64,000 bases of DNA from Corallococcus sp. (GTDB taxonomy: Bacteria; Bacillota; Clostridia; Christensenellales; CAG-314): NCBI GenBank assembly GCA_023665205.1, contig JAMPEJ010000005.1, positions 1 through 64,000 of the forward strand, given 5' to 3'. Positions within the stretch are counted from its first letter, which is position 1. Every line of letters starts with the position of its first letter. Under the pieces are notes generated by a model. That model worked only from the letters and a program-made list of their open reading frames with translations, had not been told where the DNA came from and made no database searches. This document shows positions 60,917-64,000 of this stretch, one piece after another. A program made the position numbers and the translations under genes.

Positions 60917-62563
60917 TTACTTTGCGCGCTCGGACAAAACGTCAATACATTCGGCAACGGCAGACGCTATCTCGACGCTTGCGTTAGACGTTTTGTAGGA
61001 AACTTTGCAAACCCGAGCAACGTCTTCCAACTTGGCGCAATTGGGTTTTTGCGCAAAATCGCTGTGATCGAACAACTGCGACAAAATTTCGTTCTGATTT
61101 GCAATTTCGTTGTTAAAGTTGAAACCCAACGGCGCGCCGTAGTAGTTGAACAAAGCCAAAAGCGGCGGCAAATCGGCGCCGATCAAAGTCGCTCCGTGTA
61201 AAAACTTATATAAGTCCGGAATAATCTCCGTAAGCGTAGGACAAAGTGCCAAATCGCGAACGTCGACTTTTGCCGCGGCTAGTTGCTGCTGTGTAAGGGG
61301 AAGCTCCGGTTCTACGTTGGTAAAGAATTTTTCCGAAGCGTGTCCGCCCGTGATTTTTACGGCGCAAAGGGAGTAGACTTTATCTTTAGTAACGGAAAAG
61401 CCCGTTGTGTTTGCGTACAGCACTGCGTAAGTTTTACCGGACAACACGGAATCCACCGATTTTTGCGTTTGGGTAAAATCCATTTGACGGTAGCGACGAA
61501 CAGGTACCGGCTGTATCAACACGTACTGATCGGGCACGCCGCGCTCAAACGTAGGTTGTGTTGAAATAGGCATGATACGACACTTGGAAATATCGTACAC
61601 CTGCAATTCCAAACTTTCGGAAAAATTGCTGTACACCGCCTTGCCGCGCGCCACGACCTCCAAGCCGTTGGCAAGAAACATATACTTTTTCAGTTTGTTT
61701 TCATTTGCGACTGCGCGCTTTTTGGACAGCGTATGCACTTCGGAATCCGGCTTGTCGCTTTCGCGGCGCAAAATTTCAAAGTCCTGCGTCTGCAAGCGTA
61801 TAAAAGTTACGCAAGGCATAGTCGCTCCGCTGTCATCCGTCAGGCTGAATTTACAAATTTTAAGATTAGGGTTGCTTTTTACGTCGCGAATGGTTTTGCC
61901 GGATATTCTTCCGCAAACGACGCACGTATCCATGGGTTTACGAACGTCGCAAATATACATAGGCTTGGTCAAAACTTCCTTGCCTATGTATTTTTCCAAA
62001 TCCGCAACGTCAAAATAACGGCGAGGCTTTAGCATTTCCTTATTTATGGCAAGCTGCACCAATCGCTCCTGTTGTTCTTTCAGGTTGGATGCCGGTTGAA
62101 AATCCGGATCGACGCACACTGCAAATTGCACGGCAAAACTTGTGTAATCGGCAAAAAACCGCGTCAGCTCGTCCAAAAACCCGTCCGCCTCCATATTCCG
62201 CTTGACTGTCGGAGACACGCGAAACAATACGGAAAATCCTTCGTCCGAAACCTCTACGGAGACGTTATCCGGTTTGAGATTGGCAAAAAGCGGATAACGT
62301 TTTTTCAGCACGTCCAAAACCGACGCACGTAGACTTACAGGATTAAACTTATCGTTGACAAGCATGATTTCGTATCTGTAACCGGTAGGAATCGTTGCGG
62401 CAACAGCCTCTCGAATAGCGTTTTGGGTAGGCTTGTCCACGCGGTCGAAATCGGGATAAGATACAGTACATGTAACCTTTTTGGCAATTTTGTCCACTTT
62501 TATGTCCCTTACGCGTAACGCCTGCATATCAGGGAATTTTTGCAAAAGACGGTCTATTATCAT
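60917..62563 (-). CDS. PolC N-terminal-like protein with degenerate exonuclease domain and no polymerase
   Basis: A 548-residue ORF in the place where Firmicutes carry polC (between ispG and rimP). Residues ~1-180 resemble the PolC N-terminal domain; ~195-335 form an OB-like region (TCVVCGRISGKTI ... ICKFSLTDDSGATMPCVTF); ~375-545 align with the PolC proofreading exonuclease (TTGFSVTKDKVYSLCAVKITGG). Its catalytic residues are gone: exo I DVETTG is YANTTG (383-388), exo II HN...D is GADLPP (462-467), and exo III lacks its His/Asp. The PHP and polymerase domains are absent. The frame is intact and ATG 62563 overlaps ispG by 4 bases. It may be a structural or regulatory PolC derivative; the replicative PolC must be elsewhere. 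Confidence 0.8.
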   Translation of the reverse strand: MIIDRLLQKFPDMQALRVRDIKVDKIAKKVTCTVSYPDFDRVDKPTQNAIREAVAATIPTGYRYEIMLVNDKFNPVSLRASVLDVLKKRYPLFANLKPDNVSVEVSDEGFSVLFRVSPTVKRNMEADGFLDELTRFFADYTSFAVQFAVCVDPDFQPASNLKEQQERLVQLAINKEMLKPRRYFDVADLEKYIGKEVLTKPMYICDVRKPMDTCVVCGRISGKTIRDVKSNPNLKICKFSLTDDSGATMPCVTFIRLQTQDFEILRRESDKPDSEVHTLSKKRAVANENKLKKYMFLANGLEVVARGKAVYSNFSESLELQVYDISKCRIMPISTQPTFERGVPDQYVLIQPVPVRRYRQMDFTQTQKSVDSVLSGKTYAVLYANTTGFSVTKDKVYSLCAVKITGGHASEKFFTNVEPELPLTQQQLAAAKVDVRDLALCPTLTEIIPDLYKFLHGATLIGADLPPLLALFNYYGAPLGFNFNNEIANQNEILSQLFDHSDFAQKPNCAKLEDVARVCKVSYKTSNASVEIASAVAECIDVLSERAK

Positions 62564-63609
62564 TTAAGTGCACCGAGGAGCATATCTATCTCCTTTTTGA
62601 AAATCTGTACGCCGTCGGACGCGTCGACCGTTTTGTATCGCGCGCCTTTTTTGAAAAACACAAACTTGCCGCCCATGCCTGCCAAGCCCAAGTCTGCATC
62701 GGCGCACTCTCCCGGTCCGTTGACTTCACAGCCCATAACCGCAATTTTTACCGGTTTATCTATATCCTTTACGTAGTCGTAAATTTCGGCGGCAACGGCT
62801 TCCAAATCGATACTGCAACGGCCGCACTTAGGGCAGGAAACAAATTCTACGCCTTGTTTCAGCCCCACAAAACGCAAAATTTCTTTGGCGGCAATCACCT
62901 CGTCTACGGGGTTTCCCGTTAGCGACACGCGGATAGTATCCCCAATGCCGTCGAGCAGCAAACTACCTATTCCTATAGCGTTTTTTATTACGCCCTGAGG
63001 AGCAGGACCGGCTTCCGTCACGCCCAAGTGTATCGGATAGGAAAATCTGTCGAAAATCATGCGGTTGAGTTTGACGGTTTCCTTAACGTCGCTGCTTTTT
63101 GCCGAGAGAACGATACTGTAAAAACCGCGCCGTTCGAACAGCGAAATAAATTCACCTAGACTTTCCACAAGAGCCTGCGCTTTGTCGCCGCCGCAACGCG
63201 CAAGCCAATCACGGTTTACCGAGCCGCCGTTGACGCCCAAGCGCACCAGGGCGTTATGCGACTTAGCGCAATCGATAACTCTGTCCAGTTGCGTTTGCGG
63301 CACGTTGCCCGGATTTAAGCGTATCTTGTCGCAGCCCGCCTCTATTGCCGCAACGGCAAGGCGCGCGTCAAAATGTATATCGGCGACAAGAGGCAGCGTC
63401 GGAAACATTTGACGAACCTTTGCAAAAGATAAAACGTGCTGCAAATTGGGCACGGCAATACGAACGATATCGCACCCGCTTAAAATAAGCGAGCGGATTT
63501 GTTCCGCAGTACCGTCAACGTCCGTCACGGGCAAATTCGTCATAGATTGCACCGTAATGCGTCCGTCTCCGAATATCAAGTTGTTGTTGCCTTCTATAAG
63601 TTTTTTCAT
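62560..63609 (-). CDS. ispG: (E)-4-hydroxy-3-methylbut-2-enyl-diphosphate synthase (flavodoxin)
   Basis: A 349-residue IspG with an N-terminal TIM barrel (VQSMTNLPVTDVDGTAEQI ... CDIVRIAVPN ... PLVADIHFD ... KIRLNPGN) and a C-terminal domain holding the 4Fe-4S ligands: CPKCGRC and MGCEVNGPGECADADLG. It converts MEcPP to HMBPP, the step before IspH, which is fused to S1 domains at 17496. The rseP-ispG order is conserved in Firmicutes. Confidence 0.97.
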   Translation of the reverse strand: MKKLIEGNNNLIFGDGRITVQSMTNLPVTDVDGTAEQIRSLILSGCDIVRIAVPNLQHVLSFAKVRQMFPTLPLVADIHFDARLAVAAIEAGCDKIRLNPGNVPQTQLDRVIDCAKSHNALVRLGVNGGSVNRDWLARCGGDKAQALVESLGEFISLFERRGFYSIVLSAKSSDVKETVKLNRMIFDRFSYPIHLGVTEAGPAPQGVIKNAIGIGSLLLDGIGDTIRVSLTGNPVDEVIAAKEILRFVGLKQGVEFVSCPKCGRCSIDLEAVAAEIYDYVKDIDKPVKIAVMGCEVNGPGECADADLGLAGMGGKFVFFKKGARYKTVDASDGVQIFKKEIDMLLGALK

Positions 63610-63766
63610 TTCAGTATTTGAACAAAAGTAAAAGTTTCTTTTGAGGATGTAGAAACGAGCAAGACTAATCAGGCGCGGATTTTACGACAAGAGCGTCCTT
63701 GTGCGTACACGACTGATCGAAAACGTAAGCCAAAAAAGTATTGCAAAGTTTATACGACCACAAAAG

Positions 63767-64000
63767 TTAAAGTTTCAGTAGGTCCACAAGTATTACAAAT
63801 CCTAATAAAAGCACCAATCCGACGCCGTTTATCCACGCCTGAACCTTGCGGTTGACAGGTTTACGCGCTATCCACTCGATAAGGACGAAAATCATTTGGC
63901 AACCGTCCAATGCCGGCACAGGCAGCAAATTGAACACGGCCAAGTTTACGGAAATAAGGACGATCAGAGACAAAACGCTTGCAAAACCGTAGGATACGAC
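63767..64000 (-). CDS. rseP: RseP-type site-2 protease, C-terminal part
   Basis: The last ~77 codons of a gene that continues beyond the window. It includes FASVLSLIVLISVNLAVFNLLPVPALDGCQ, where NLLPVPALDG is the zinc-ligand motif of the C-terminal membrane domain, then a final helix (VQAWINGVGLVLLLGFVILVDLLKL). RseP-type proteases cleave anti-sigma factors or signal peptides inside the membrane. Its position upstream of ispG matches the Firmicutes order. The HExxH half is outside the window. Confidence 0.9.
   Translation of the reverse strand, partial: VVSYGFASVLSLIVLISVNLAVFNLLPVPALDGCQMIFVLIEWIARKPVNRKVQAWINGVGLVLLLGFVILVDLLKL

Overview
The window looks like a chromosomal segment of an endospore-forming member of the Bacillota (class Clostridia), probably an uncultured anaerobic, gut-type lineage. 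This rests on the complete spoIIIAA-AH operon, spoIVB, gerW/ytfJ and a pdaB-like deacetylase, on Firmicutes-type gene orders, on TTG/GTG starts and strong GGAGG ribosome sites, and on an OLE RNA locus. Species cannot be named from sequence alone. No rRNA, tRNA, CRISPR array or insertion sequence was recognised.

Layout. Positions 1-4.1 kb carry the edge of a prophage or domesticated phage cassette on the minus strand (portal protein cut by the window edge, two small proteins, terminase large subunit). A sigma-region-4-like regulator with a LexA-type operator lies beside it. Two plus-strand genes (2.8 and 4.8 kb) encode membrane-anchored extracellular proteins with SH3-like segments. From 6.9 to 13.1 kb come a tandem-OB SSB-like protein, a PdaB-like deacetylase, fakA with an asp23 gene, and plus-strand rpmB and a PAP2 phosphatase. 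A candidate polymorphic-toxin/immunity pair sits at 13.4-14.4 kb.

From 14.6 kb to the end nearly everything is on the minus strand and forms compacted core operons. In transcription order, from high to low coordinates: rseP(partial)-ispG-[polC-like]-rimP-nusA-ylxR-ylxQ-infB-rbfA-nrnA-truB-ribF-nfo-pepP-efp; spoIIIAA-AH-yqhY; nusB-folD-xseA-xseB-ispA; OLE RNA-oapA; a DMP19-like orphan; argR-recN-spoIVB; a SpoIIM-like membrane protein; deoB; an orphan immunity gene with a toxin relic; a DD-carboxypeptidase; a lipoprotein with a poly-G promoter; site-2 protease-scpA-scpB; a ytfI-like gene-gerW-DD-carboxypeptidase-rluB-surE-HI0933-like-aroH-plsC-ispH/rpsA; rpsO; pnp. These cover translation (initiation factors, ribosome maturation, EF-P, pseudouridylation), isoprenoid synthesis (ispG, ispH, ispA), folate and DNA repair, chromosome condensation, and the sporulation feeding-tube complex.

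Most notable: (1) a roughly 600-nt noncoding RNA at 40.5-41.15 kb with its own promoter and complementary ends, between ispA and an OapA-like membrane-protein gene, read as OLE RNA; (2) a lipoprotein promoter with consensus -35 and -10 boxes whose 19-bp spacer contains nine G, the layout of a phase-variable promoter; (3) a MuF-like toxin/immunity module, and 18 kb away a paralogous immunity gene that still carries the last 20 codons of a lost toxin; (4) a 548-residue protein in the polC position that has PolC N-terminal, OB and exonuclease-like regions but no polymerase and no exonuclease catalytic residues; (5) two covarying hairpin elements placed directly after stop codons; (6) an intrinsic terminator immediately upstream of nusB.
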